From contig CANRBU010000007.1 of the NCBI GenBank assembly GCA_947628925.1, forward strand, positions 1-24,583: a stretch of DNA of 24,583 nt. Reading direction: 5' to 3'. Below the pieces are notes generated by a model that was given only the letters and a program-made list of their open reading frames with translations, did no database searches and was not told where the DNA came from. A program made the position numbers and the translations under genes. This document shows, piece after piece, positions 1 to 7,546 of this stretch; the first letter of the stretch is position 1, and each line of letters starts with the position of its first letter. Source of the stretch: an uncultured Clostridia bacterium (GTDB lineage: Bacteria; Bacillota; Clostridia; TANB77; CAG-508).

Positions 1-833
1 CCTAATTTTAAAGTGTCTATATATTGTTTTGCCTCTTCTAAAGCTAGTTTTCTGCAATTTAATAATATTCCATAACTTCTATATACCTTGTCCTCTAAAT
101 TTATTCCATCTTTTGCTAAAAATTTTCTTACTTCTCTTTCTTGTTCCATTACTTTTTGAGTTATTACTTGAATTCCTTGAATAATTTCATTTTCTGTAAC
201 TCCTATAGTTTTAGAATTTGAAATTTCATAAACTTCTTGATTACTTTCTACTGCTTTAATATTTACCTCAAAATTGCTTAGAGCATCAAAGATTGCTCTT
301 ATATTACGCGTTTGTGCTAAGCCTGAAAGTTTTAGCATAACTGATGCTTTTAAGCCTGTACCACAATTATTAGGATATGATGTCAAATATCCATAATTTT
401 TGTTTTTACTAAACTTAAATACTTCATCAAGTTTTTTATCTAATTCAATTGCGTATTTCAAAGTATTTTCTAATTCTAATCCACTACTAAAAACTTGAAT
501 TTTTAAATGGTCTTCTTCATTTAATAATATACAAATATTTTCTTCATCATTTAATAAAATGCTATTTGTTCCAACTCTATTTTTCGCAAATTGAGGTGTG
601 ATTAAACCTTTTTCAACTAAACTTTGTTTTGTAAGTTCATCCATGTCTGATAATTTAAAAAATTGCAATCCAAAACCAACAGCATATAATTGTTCTTGAA
701 TTTTGTCATGAAATTCTTTTATTTCTTCTTTTGTTTTTAGAAAAAATGGGTATCCTGCTATATTTCTTGAAAACCTAATTCTTGTACTAAGTACAACATC
801 TGAATCTTTTCCACTTTGTAAATACCAGTTCAT
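1..833 (-). CDS. mcsB: Protein arginine kinase McsB, partial (C-terminus off the left edge)
   Basis: McsB phosphorylates arginine residues and so marks proteins for the ClpCP protease; it also inactivates the repressor CtsR. The visible 277 residues begin MNWYLQSGKDSDVVLSTRIR, the N-terminal signature of bacterial phosphagen-kinase-like proteins. NEEDHLKIQ and NNCGTGLKASVM follow; the latter is the catalytic-cysteine region of the family. The Bacillus protein is about 363 aa, so roughly 85 residues are missing beyond the left edge. The start is the ATG at 831-833, directly after the mcsA stop, with GGGAGG inside the end of mcsA as ribosome site. It is the third gene of a ctsR-mcsA-mcsB operon; clpC would normally follow but cannot be seen. 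Confidence 0.96.
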   Translation of the reverse strand, partial: MNWYLQSGKDSDVVLSTRIRFSRNIAGYPFFLKTKEEIKEFHDKIQEQLYAVGFGLQFFKLSDMDELTKQSLVEKGLITPQFAKNRVGTNSILLNDEENICILLNEEDHLKIQVFSSGLELENTLKYAIELDKKLDEVFKFSKNKNYGYLTSYPNNCGTGLKASVMLKLSGLAQTRNIRAIFDALSNFEVNIKAVESNQEVYEISNSKTIGVTENEIIQGIQVITQKVMEQEREVRKFLAKDGINLEDKVYRSYGILLNCRKLALEEAKQYIDTLKL

Positions 834-1373
834 TTAACAATCCTCCCTTTTTTGTTGTTTTTTTATTTCATCTCTTAATTTTGCTGCATCTTCATATCTT
901 TCTTCTTTAATTGCTTCTTTTAGTTGTTTTTCCAAATTTTCTAATTTGCTCTCTTTTACTTCTTCTTTTTTTGGTTTTTCTTTTTTTAATTCTACTTGTT
1001 TTTCAGAAATTTCGCCTAACCTTCCAGTATGTCTATTAGCTCCTTGCATCCTTTTTAAAATTGGGTCTAATCTGCTTTCAAAAGTTTCATAACAATCTGG
1101 GCATCCTAATCTTCCACTATTTACAACATCATCAAAACTTAATCCACATGTTTTACAAGTTACATCTTTTACTTCATTTAATAACATTGGGAAATCTTCA
1201 AAAATTCCTCCAAATAAGCTAGGAAAATCTAACCCCATATCAAAATTCATATTGTCTGTAATTCCTAGTTCTCTACTACATTCCTCACATAAATGCATTT
1301 CTCTTTTTACTCCATTGATATTTTCTGAATAACGTACATTTGCTTCTCTTTGTTTACAATTTTCACACAACAT
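834..1373 (-). CDS. mcsA: McsA, zinc-binding activator of McsB
   Basis: McsA activates the arginine kinase McsB and helps deliver substrates to ClpC. The protein (179 aa) has four CxxC pairs typical of the family: CENC at the N-terminus, CEEC near residue 30, CKTC and CPDC in the middle. It ends in a charged coiled-coil and a UVR domain (LEKQLKEAIKEERYEDAAKL). I chose the ATG at 1371-1373, giving MLCENC, because GGAGGA lies 7 nt upstream. An upstream in-frame TTG at 1386-1388 has no comparable ribosome site. The gene starts 2 nt after the ctsR stop and its stop abuts the mcsB start, so translational coupling is likely. Confidence 0.95.
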   Translation of the reverse strand: MLCENCKQREANVRYSENINGVKREMHLCEECSRELGITDNMNFDMGLDFPSLFGGIFEDFPMLLNEVKDVTCKTCGLSFDDVVNSGRLGCPDCYETFESRLDPILKRMQGANRHTGRLGEISEKQVELKKEKPKKEEVKESKLENLEKQLKEAIKEERYEDAAKLRDEIKKQQKREDC

Positions 1374-1375
1374 AA

Positions 1376-1835
1376 TTAAATCCTCCAATCCATATTTATT
1401 AACATATTTTTAAAAATTCTTGCTCGAACTTCATCTTTAATGTTATTTTCTAGTTTTAAAACATTATCACTTGTTGCTACTTTTAACAATCTTGCCTGTT
1501 CTTCATCTAATAAACCATATGACAGCAAATCAGAAATCATGATTTCAGAATCCATTCCGAGATATTCTATCTCCAATTTGCTCTGCATATTCGAAGAATA
1601 AATCATCTTCATTAAATAATTTTTTCTTAATGATTATACTTCCTCCGCCTCCTCTTTTACTTTCCACATAATATCCTTGTGTTGGTTTAAAACGTGTTGA
1701 TATTACATAATTTATTTGTGATGGTACACAATTAAATTTATGTGCAAGTTCGTTTCTTTGAAATTCTACTTCGTCATGTTCACTTTGTTCTAACATCTCT
1801 TTAATGAATTGTTCGATAATATCTGATATTCGCAT
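1376..1835 (-). CDS. ctsR: Heat-shock repressor CtsR, read through a +1 frameshift at CGG
   Basis: CtsR represses clp and mcs genes by binding tandem heptad operators. The first frame (1560-1835) encodes the winged-helix DNA-binding domain: ISDIIEQFIKEML, CVPSQINYVISTRF, ESKRGGGGSIIIKK and IGDRIS. It would stop four codons after a CGG at 1557-1559 (minus strand). Skipping the C at 1559 restores the C-terminal dimerisation part, EIMISDLLSYGLLDEEQARLLK through DEVRARIFKNML. The joined protein (1560-1835 then 1376-1558) is 152 aa, against 154 aa for the Bacillus protein, and matches without a gap around the joint. Start ATG is at 1833-1835, behind GAGGTG. Ordinary decay or a sequence error is the alternative, but two other genes here break at CGG in the same way. 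Confidence 0.9.
1556..1559 (-). other. +1 frameshift site CGGA in ctsR
   Basis: Seen directly: the zero frame reads ATA TCT CGG AAT GGA TTC TGA. The family sequence resumes if C1559 is skipped and GGA ATG GAT TCT GAA is read. The preceding TCT codon cannot re-pair well with CTC after a +1 slip. No ribosome-binding-like stimulator sits at the close spacing known for prfB. The downstream stop is TGA. Confidence 0.75.
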
Positions 1836-1881
1836 TTCGTCACCTCTTTTTATATTTATTGGTCAAATTCTGTTTTTTGAC

Positions 1882-1898
1882 TTTGACTTTCTTTGACC
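1882..1898 (-). promoter_or_regulatory. CtsR operator upstream of ctsR
   Basis: The minus strand carries GGTCAAA GAA AGTCAAA, an exact match to the known CtsR box (RGTCAAA-NAN-RGTCAAA). It lies just downstream of the -10 element, where binding would block transcription, so autoregulation of the ctsR operon is expected. A partial third half-site (GTCAAAA, 1875-1881) follows directly, and an inverted GGTCAAA half-site lies at 1861-1867. Confidence 0.92.
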
Positions 1899-1907
1899 TT
1901 CATATTT

Positions 1908-1935
1908 ATTATACTATTTTCTTTTAGTTTTTCAA
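1908..1935 (-). promoter_or_regulatory. Sigma-A promoter of the ctsR-mcsA-mcsB operon
   Basis: On the minus strand TTGAAA (1930-1935) and TATAAT (1908-1913) are separated by 16 nt. The CtsR box starts 9 nt after the -10 element. Confidence 0.8.
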
Positions 1936-2015
1936 AGAGCATTTTTAACTATTTTTACTGTTTTTATGACATTTTTGTCTTGTTTTTTGATATTTTCTTC
2001 TTTTTTCTCGTTTTT

Positions 2016-2174
2016 TTATTCTTTATCATCTTTTTTTGTCATGTTGTCTAATTCCTCTGCCCTCTCTTTTTGTTTTGCTGGTGGTATCCATGCAAAATAG
2101 CTAGAAACAAATTCCCCATATTCGGTTGCATCTTCACCTATTTCGTAATTTATCTTCTTATTTTTCTTCTTCAT
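2016..2174 (-). CDS. Small charged protein of unknown function (52 aa)
   Basis: I do not recognise this protein. The ORF runs from ATG at 2172-2174 to TAA at 2016-2018. A strong ribosome site, GAAGAAGGGA, lies 6 nt upstream of the start. The product begins with a basic stretch (MKKKNKKINYEIGED), has an aromatic middle (EFVSSYFAWIPP) and a charged, probably helical tail. It has no signal peptide, membrane segment or cysteine. It sits alone between the ctsR operon promoter and the divergent ylbJ gene. The ribosome site and the non-random composition are the evidence that it is real. Confidence 0.6.
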   Translation of the reverse strand: MKKKNKKINYEIGEDATEYGEFVSSYFAWIPPAKQKERAEELDNMTKKDDKE

Positions 2175-2222
2175 AAAATCCCTTCTTCTTTAATTTTTAT
2201 AATATATTTATGGACAAAACTT

Positions 2223-2252
2223 GTATATTTTATACCTAGTTGCATATACATT
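2223..2252 (+). promoter_or_regulatory. Possible SigE-type promoter of ylbJ
   Basis: GTATATT (2223-2229) and TATACATT (2245-2252), 15 nt apart, resemble the mother-cell SigE pattern KMATATT / CATACAMT with three mismatches. Bacillus ylbJ is SigE-dependent. The match is imperfect in AT-rich DNA, so this is tentative. Confidence 0.35.
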
Positions 2253-2287
2253 TTTTAGATAATTATTTTTTGAGGTGATGCTCTTAT

Positions 2288-3277
2288 ATGCATATTTTTA
2301 TAATCAAATTAAGAAGAAATTTTTTTGCAATTTTGTTTTTAATGTTTTCAGTTTGTTTATTACTGTTTTCTAAAAATAATTTGCCAGCTATAAAAAACGG
2401 TTTAACTCTTTGGGCAACTTCTGTTGTTCCTTCATTATTTCCTTTTTTTGTAGCAACTGAATTATTAATGCATACAAATATTGTTAATTTTTTCAAGCGT
2501 ATTTTTAGTTCTTTTATGAGACCTATTTTTAATGTAAATGGTGAAGGTGCTTTTGGATTTATTATGGGGTTAATTAGTGGATATCCTGTTGGTGCTAAAA
2601 TTGCTTGTGAATTTAGAAAAAATAATATCTGTTCAAAAGAAGAATGTGAAAGGTTACTTAGTTTTACCAATAATTCTGGTCCTCTTTTTATTGTTGGTAC
2701 AGTTGGCATTAGTATGTTTGGTAGCACTACAATTGGTCTTTTGCTTCTAGTTACTCATGTTCTAGCAAGTTTGACTGTTGGATATATTTTTCGCTTCTGG
2801 AAAAAATCTTCTGATGTAAATACTTCTTCTCAAATTAGACCTAAAAAGCAAAAACAAATTGAAAATTTAGTATGTTTTAATAATTTAGGTGAAGTTATGA
2901 GTGAAGCAATTAATAATAGTGTAAAAACAGTTATTATGATTGGTGGGTTTGTTGTTGTCTTTTCTAGCATAATTTCAATTTTAAAAGCAAGCGGATTAGT
3001 TGATAATGTATATATTCTTGGACTTTTAGAAATTACTAATGGAATTTCTGCTATTTCTAGTTTACATGTAAAAAATATTTCTTTTGGAATTGTTTTTTCT
3101 GCTTTTTTATTAGGCTTTGGTGGCATTTCTATATTGCTTCAAGTTTGGAGTATCATTTCAAAAAGTGATTTATCTATAAAGCCATATATTTATGGTAAAC
3201 TACTACATGGAATAATTTCTGCGTTTTATACTTTTATTGCTATTTGGTTTTTTCCTTTTTTAAATTTTAATTTATAA
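2288..3277 (+). CDS. ylbJ: Sporulation integral membrane protein YlbJ
   Basis: A polytopic membrane protein (329 aa) of the YlbJ family, needed in Bacillus for fully resistant spores and thought to act in the mother cell; its transport substrate is not firmly known. Family features seen: LTLWATSVVPSLFPFFVATELL, FMRPIFNVNGEGAFGFIMGLISGYPVGAKI and LLSFTNNSGPLFIVGTVG. These Gly/Pro-rich membrane loops are shared with the nucleoside-recognition (Gate) superfamily. About eight hydrophobic segments are visible. The start is the ATG at 2288, with GAGGTG about 12 nt upstream. A possible SigE promoter precedes it, and a small Met/Tyr-rich gene follows on the same strand. Confidence 0.9.
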   Translation: MHIFIIKLRRNFFAILFLMFSVCLLLFSKNNLPAIKNGLTLWATSVVPSLFPFFVATELLMHTNIVNFFKRIFSSFMRPIFNVNGEGAFGFIMGLISGYPVGAKIACEFRKNNICSKEECERLLSFTNNSGPLFIVGTVGISMFGSTTIGLLLLVTHVLASLTVGYIFRFWKKSSDVNTSSQIRPKKQKQIENLVCFNNLGEVMSEAINNSVKTVIMIGGFVVVFSSIISILKASGLVDNVYILGLLEITNGISAISSLHVKNISFGIVFSAFLLGFGGISILLQVWSIISKSDLSIKPYIYGKLLHGIISAFYTFIAIWFFPFLNFNL

Positions 3278-3291
3278 TGTTTGTTTTGTAG

Positions 3292-3319
3292 TTATATTTT
3301 TTATGTAGTAGAATACAAT
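3292..3319 (+). promoter_or_regulatory. Possible SigE-type promoter of the 53-aa gene
   Basis: TTATATT (3292-3298) and AATACAAT (3312-3319) are 13 nt apart and each differs from the SigE pattern KMATATT / CATACAMT at one position. The spacing is slightly short. It suggests mother-cell expression of the small gene that follows. Confidence 0.35.
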
Positions 3320-3362
3320 TTTAGTGGATACAAATTATATTTATTAGAAAGGATTGGTCAAA

Positions 3363-3524
3363 ATGGAAATGGATTATAATGATATGAGTGAAATGTATAA
3401 AGATCCGATGTTTAGCCCTATGGCACAATATGAGCAAGCATATAGTTATTATAGATATTTATGCATGCAGATGGATTATAAAATTAAGTGTAAAGAATAT
3501 GAGAAAATGTGCGGTAGACAGTAA
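3363..3524 (+). CDS. Small Met/Tyr-rich protein (53 aa), possible spore coat protein
   Basis: Runs from ATG at 3363-3365 to TAA at 3522-3524, with AAAGGA about 11 nt upstream. The product is dominated by Met, Tyr, Asp/Glu and Lys (for example YEQAYSYYRYLCMQMDYK) and has three cysteines (CMQMD, CKEYE, MCGRQ). I cannot assign a family. Tyr/Cys-rich small proteins are common in spore coats, and the upstream sequence resembles a SigE promoter next to ylbJ, so a coat role is a reasonable inference only. Confidence 0.6.
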   Translation: MEMDYNDMSEMYKDPMFSPMAQYEQAYSYYRYLCMQMDYKIKCKEYEKMCGRQ

Positions 3525-3538
3525 TAATTTTTAATACG

Positions 3539-3776
3539 ATAATGGTTTATTTAGCATAGAGATAAAAAGCATATATATGTTTTTTATTTATAAAATGTCT
3601 CGACTCAATACGATATATAAGAAAATCTAATCCCCTTTTATGGCACCCTTCCACGGCAAGCGTGAACTCTTTCCATAAAAGGGAATAAGATTTTCTAATA
3701 CATCTCCAATCGTATTCGACGTTTTATGCATAAAAAAATATATATGCTTTTTTAGCAAGTTTCAGCCAACCATTAT
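3539..3776. repeat. Nested 238-bp imperfect palindrome (MITE-like or structured RNA)
   Basis: Most of the gene-free stretch 3525-3886 is one long foldback. Outer arms ATAATGGTT (3539-3547) and AACCATTAT (3768-3776) match exactly. Next, 3564-3578 pairs perfectly with 3738-3752 (15 bp). AATACGAT near 3607-3614 then pairs with ATCGTATT near 3709-3716. The inner 24-nt arms 3620-3643 and 3673-3696 pair at 22 of 24 positions. The 29-nt apex holds a mini-hairpin CACG-GCAAG-CGTG. No ORF is inside. The architecture fits a miniature inverted-repeat element or a structured RNA; an unusually large terminator for the upstream gene is less likely. Confidence 0.7.
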
Positions 3777-3811
3777 TTTGTTAAAAATTTTTATAAATTT
3801 ATTTACTTTTT

Positions 3812-3841
3812 TTGACAAATCATATAAAATAAAGATATAAA
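3812..3841 (+). promoter_or_regulatory. Sigma-A promoter of the Lon-like protease gene
   Basis: TTGACA (3812-3817) and TATAAA (3836-3841) with an 18-nt spacer, about 45 nt before the start codon. No CtsR box is visible here. Confidence 0.65.
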
Positions 3842-3886
3842 TTTTAAAAATTTGGAAACAATAAGAAAAAAGTGAGGGAAAAACAA

Positions 3887-6280
3887 ATGAAAAACAAAAA
3901 TGAATTATCATACAAGGACTTGAAAATGACTTGTGATGAGTCTTTATTCAATTTTGATACAACCCAAGAATTAGAGGACATTCACACAGGAATTGGACAA
4001 GAGCGTGGTATTAAAGCATTAGAATTCGGCCTTCAAGTTGATGTTAAAGGTTATAACCTTTATATAGAAGGTCCATCTGGCATTGGAAAAACCATGTATA
4101 CAAAAAATTATTTAGATAAATTATCTGCAAAACAAAAAATTCCTTGTGATTGGTGCTATATATATAATTTCAACAACCCAAACAGTCCTATTGCAGTATC
4201 TTTGCCAGCTGGACAAGGTAAAGAATTCAGAGATAATATGGACGGTTTTATTAAAGAAATAAAAAAAGATATAAAAAAGACCTTTAATGCTGATGATTTT
4301 GAAAAAGAAAAAACATTAATTAAACAAGAATTTGAAGATAAGCGTTCTGCCCTTTTAAATAAATTAAGTCAAGATGCTTTAAAATATAATTTTCAAGTAA
4401 AATCATCACAAAATGGTATTTATATGATGCCTATTATAAATGGTAAAGTTGTTGAAGAAGAAGAATTTAGAACATTAGATGATGAAGTTAGAGAAAAATA
4501 TGAAAAACTATCTACTATTGTTCAAGATCAAATAATGACTGTAATTGGTCAAATTAAAGAAATTGAACGTCAATCTGATAAAAAAATATCAGAATGGCAA
4601 TCAAACATAGCTCTTCTAACAGTTAGTGCACATATTAACTTTTTGAAGAATAAATATAAAAGAAACAAAAAAATAAATAACTTTTTAAATGATGTAAAAC
4701 AAGATGTTTTAAAAAATGTTTCTTATTTCTTAGAAGAAGATAAGGTTCCTCAAAATCAGCCTCAACCTGTACCTCCTGCTATGCAAAAAAGTGATCCTTC
4801 TTTAAATTACCGTGTCAATTTATTTATTGATAATTCAAAATTAGAAGGTAGCCCTGTTATTATGGACTCTAATTATTCTTATCATAATATTTTTGGAGCC
4901 TTAGAATATGAAAACTATTATGGTGCTTTGAAAACTGATTTTACTATGCTAAAGCCTGGCTTACTTCACCAAGCAAATGGTGGTTATATTATATTCCAAG
5001 CTAAAGATTTATTAGCTTCTCCTGCTTGTTATGAAGCTTTGAAAAAAGCTTTGCGTGTTAAAGAACTTGGAATTGAAGGCTTACCAGAGCAACGTTCATC
5101 TATGGTAATGATTTCTTTACGACCTGAGCCAATACCATTAGATTTAAAAGTTATTTTAATTGGAAATTCTCAAATTTATCAAACATTGTTAGCAATGGAT
5201 GCTGATTTTAAGAAACTTTTCAAAATTAAAGTAGAATTTGAAGATGATGCACCTTTAAATGGTGAAAATATAAATAAATTAGCCCGTATTATTCATGGTT
5301 TTTGTGAAAGAAGTGAACTTCCTCATTTAGATAGACATGCAATGGCAAAACTAGTTGAATATTCTTCTAAAATTGCTGGAAGCCATAGCAAAATTTCTAC
5401 TAGATTTGATGACTTAATTGAAATTGTTGGTGAAGCTGCTACATGGGCAAAAATTGAAAGATCTAAACTTGTTACAGAAAAATATATGGAAATGGCAGTA
5501 CAAGAACGAATTAACCGTGTAAAAAAATATGATTCAAAATATATGGAAATGATAAGAAATGAATCTTTATTAATAGACACTTCTGGTAAAAAAGTAGGAA
5601 CTTTAAATGGCTTAACTGTTATGACTATTGGAAATTATACTTTTGGTAAACCTGCTAAAATTACAGTAAATACTTATACAGGCAAAAGTGGTGTTGTAAA
5701 TATTGAAAGAGAAGTTGAACTTTCAGGTTCTTCTCATTCAAAAGGTGTTCTTATTTTAACTGGATATTTAGGAGAAATGTTTGCACAAGATATCCCTCTT
5801 TGTTTAACAGCTAGTATCTGTTTTGAACAATTATATAATGGTGTTGATGGTGATAGTGCATCTAGTACAGAATTATATGGATTACTATCTAGCCTTTCTG
5901 ATATACCTATTAATCAATCTATTGCTGTAACAGGTTCTGTAAATCAAAAAGGTCAAATTCAGCCAATTGGTGGTGTAAATGAAAAAATAGAAGGTTATTT
6001 CCAAATTTGTAAAATGAGAGGTCTTGATGGCTCACATGGTGTTATGATTCCTGTTCAAAACATTGATAATTTACAACTTTCTGATGAAATATTAGAAGCA
6101 GTTAAAAATAAACAATTCCACATTTATTCTGTTTCTACTATTGAAGAAGGAATTGAAGTATTAACAGGCGTTCCTGCAGGTAAAAAAGATGCATCTGGAC
6201 ACTTCCCTGCAGGTACAATAAATGATTTAGTTTATCAAAAATTAAAACATTATGCTGAAATTGTTTACAATAAAAAATAA
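3887..6280 (+). CDS. LonB-type ATP-dependent protease (797 aa)
   Basis: A cytoplasmic AAA+ protease of the Lon-like family with an AAA_32-type ATPase, distinct from classical LonA because it lacks the long N-terminal substrate domain. The Walker A motif GPSGIGKT is at residues 62-69. A long charged helical insertion with a Pro/Gln linker (VPQNQPQPVPPAMQ) follows. The C-terminal peptidase domain has the Ser-Lys dyad: Ser657 in DGDSASST and Lys700 in GGVNEKIEG. Their 43-residue spacing is that of Lon (S679/K722). I chose the ATG at 3887, which has GAGGG 8 nt upstream, over an in-frame GTG at 3872. A promoter precedes the gene and a hairpin terminator follows it. Its substrates are unknown. Confidence 0.9.
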   Translation: MKNKNELSYKDLKMTCDESLFNFDTTQELEDIHTGIGQERGIKALEFGLQVDVKGYNLYIEGPSGIGKTMYTKNYLDKLSAKQKIPCDWCYIYNFNNPNSPIAVSLPAGQGKEFRDNMDGFIKEIKKDIKKTFNADDFEKEKTLIKQEFEDKRSALLNKLSQDALKYNFQVKSSQNGIYMMPIINGKVVEEEEFRTLDDEVREKYEKLSTIVQDQIMTVIGQIKEIERQSDKKISEWQSNIALLTVSAHINFLKNKYKRNKKINNFLNDVKQDVLKNVSYFLEEDKVPQNQPQPVPPAMQKSDPSLNYRVNLFIDNSKLEGSPVIMDSNYSYHNIFGALEYENYYGALKTDFTMLKPGLLHQANGGYIIFQAKDLLASPACYEALKKALRVKELGIEGLPEQRSSMVMISLRPEPIPLDLKVILIGNSQIYQTLLAMDADFKKLFKIKVEFEDDAPLNGENINKLARIIHGFCERSELPHLDRHAMAKLVEYSSKIAGSHSKISTRFDDLIEIVGEAATWAKIERSKLVTEKYMEMAVQERINRVKKYDSKYMEMIRNESLLIDTSGKKVGTLNGLTVMTIGNYTFGKPAKITVNTYTGKSGVVNIEREVELSGSSHSKGVLILTGYLGEMFAQDIPLCLTASICFEQLYNGVDGDSASSTELYGLLSSLSDIPINQSIAVTGSVNQKGQIQPIGGVNEKIEGYFQICKMRGLDGSHGVMIPVQNIDNLQLSDEILEAVKNKQFHIYSVSTIEEGIEVLTGVPAGKKDASGHFPAGTINDLVYQKLKHYAEIVYNKK

Positions 6281-6285
6281 TATTT

Positions 6286-6317
6286 AAAGCGGCGTAAATA
6301 AATACGTCGCTTTTTAA
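6286..6317. terminator. Hairpin terminator between the Lon-like and DUF4363 genes
   Basis: AAAGCGGCGTA (6286-6296) pairs with TACGTCGCTTT (6303-6313) with one mismatch, followed by a T run on the plus strand. It overlaps the end of the convergent DUF4363 gene and probably serves both. Confidence 0.8.
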
Positions 6318-6709
6318 AAAATATTTTTTAAATTTAAGTCATTTTTTTCTTCAATATGTTTTAAAACAAAAATGCTATTATTTAGTTGATTTAAAGCTTC
6401 TTCCGAATCTTGCTTTTTAGCATAACTTTCTAACCCAGTCAAACCAGATTCTATCTTTTCTAATTCATTATGTTCAATATAGTATGCAAGTTTATCATAA
6501 CGATTATCCCATTTTTTGCTTATTTCTTCAATTTGTTTTTCTACATCTTCCCAATTAATGGTATTATCTTCTTGCTCTATTATTCCTTTTAAATTTTTTA
6601 AGTCAGACGATAGTTCTGTAACACTTTCTTTAGTATATCCTTGTGTAATATTATTTCCTAATACTATACTAATGATAATTATTAATGATATTATCACTTC
6701 TTTATACAT
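6314..6709 (-). CDS. DUF4363 family protein (131 aa)
   Basis: An exported or membrane-anchored protein: a short N-terminal hydrophobic helix (VIISLIIIISIVLG) is followed by a soluble, mostly helical domain with WEDVEKQIEEISKKWDNRYDKLAYYIEHNE, typical of DUF4363. Function is unknown. The start is the ATG at 6707-6709, with GGGAG 6 nt upstream; the longer reading frame into the upstream gene has no ribosome site. It begins 1 nt after the stop of the DUF421 gene, so the two are co-transcribed and probably work together at the membrane. Confidence 0.8.
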   Translation of the reverse strand: MYKEVIISLIIIISIVLGNNITQGYTKESVTELSSDLKNLKGIIEQEDNTINWEDVEKQIEEISKKWDNRYDKLAYYIEHNELEKIESGLTGLESYAKKQDSEEALNQLNNSIFVLKHIEEKNDLNLKNIF

Positions 6710-6710
6710 T

Positions 6711-7397
6711 TTATTCTCCCTCTTGTTTTTTAGATTTTTTTTGACAAAAGATTTGTTCTTTTCCGTCATAAGTAACCACTAAAGCCTCTTCTGGCTTCAT
6801 GTTAAATTTTTCAACTTGTTTTTTTAGCCATTCATAATTTTTACCTATTTTTTGCAAATTGTCTTCCATTACTTTCCCATCTACTACCAAATCATATGGT
6901 ATTCCTTCATATTCTGGTGTAATATTAAAATCTTCTGGAATTGTGTTTCTTTTTTCTGGTTTTTGTATAACAGTTATTTGCCCACTTGTTTCTAGTATTG
7001 CATATTCCACATCACCTAAATTCATAATATTATTCCCTCTTAAACGTTCTTGCAATTCATTTATTGTAAACCTTTCTTTTTTTAGTGCGTTTTCATCAAT
7101 TTTTCCTCTATAAATTAAAATTCGTGGCTTTCCACAAATTATTTCTCTTGCACGTATACTTTTCATGTTCAATATAGAAATAAATAAATGCATTAACAAT
7201 AATCCTAAAATTGGAACAATTCCATTTCCAATTGGAATTCCTGTTTCTGTCATTGGTATAGATGCTAAATCTGCTATCATAATAGAGATTGCAAGTTCAA
7301 ATGGTTGTAATTGCCCTATTTCTCTTTTCCCCATAAACCTCATTACAATCAAAACAACAATGTATAAAATAATGGCTCTAAAAAATGTTATTAACAC
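6711..7397 (-). CDS. DUF421 (YetF-like) membrane protein (228 aa)
   Basis: The N-terminus has three hydrophobic segments and the family signature VLIVMRFMGKREIGQLQPFELAI. The soluble part contains RILIYRGKIDENALKKERFT and NLGDVEYAILETSGQITV, the two YetF-type repeats. Bacillus relatives (YetF, YrbG, YcaP in E. coli) have been linked to envelope or spore-membrane functions, but no reaction is established. The start is a GTG at 7395-7397 with GAGGTG about 8 nt upstream; no better ATG exists. It forms a tight operon with the DUF4363 gene. Confidence 0.87.
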   Translation of the reverse strand: MLITFFRAIILYIVVLIVMRFMGKREIGQLQPFELAISIMIADLASIPMTETGIPIGNGIVPILGLLLMHLFISILNMKSIRAREIICGKPRILIYRGKIDENALKKERFTINELQERLRGNNIMNLGDVEYAILETSGQITVIQKPEKRNTIPEDFNITPEYEGIPYDLVVDGKVMEDNLQKIGKNYEWLKKQVEKFNMKPEEALVVTYDGKEQIFCQKKSKKQEGE

Positions 7398-7546
7398 TGA
7401 ATTTTCACCTCATATTTAATTTTCTCAAAAAAAATTTTTTTATACTGTTTTAATGAATAAATATTTTTATCTTGACCATAATAATTTTAGAGCCAATATA
7501 TGAAAATTTATATTTTAAAATTTTTTTGGCCAAGGAGGTATTCATC

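Noticed and set aside
1545..1612. ctsR frameshift as a prfB-like slip at TTC TGA
   Set aside because: The stop is TGA and a +1 shift is needed, but TTC to TCT is a poor re-pairing and no closely spaced ribosome-like site precedes it. The two other shifts in the window do not use this context; CGG is the shared feature.
2070..2258. Plus-strand ORF of 62 aa overlapping the 52-aa gene
   Set aside because: It has no ribosome site and a composition expected from the complement of A-rich coding DNA; the minus-strand frame has a strong ribosome site.
3600..3720. CRISPR repeat or tRNA within the palindrome
   Set aside because: There are no direct repeats with spacers, and no cloverleaf or T-loop sequence; the structure is a single nested foldback.
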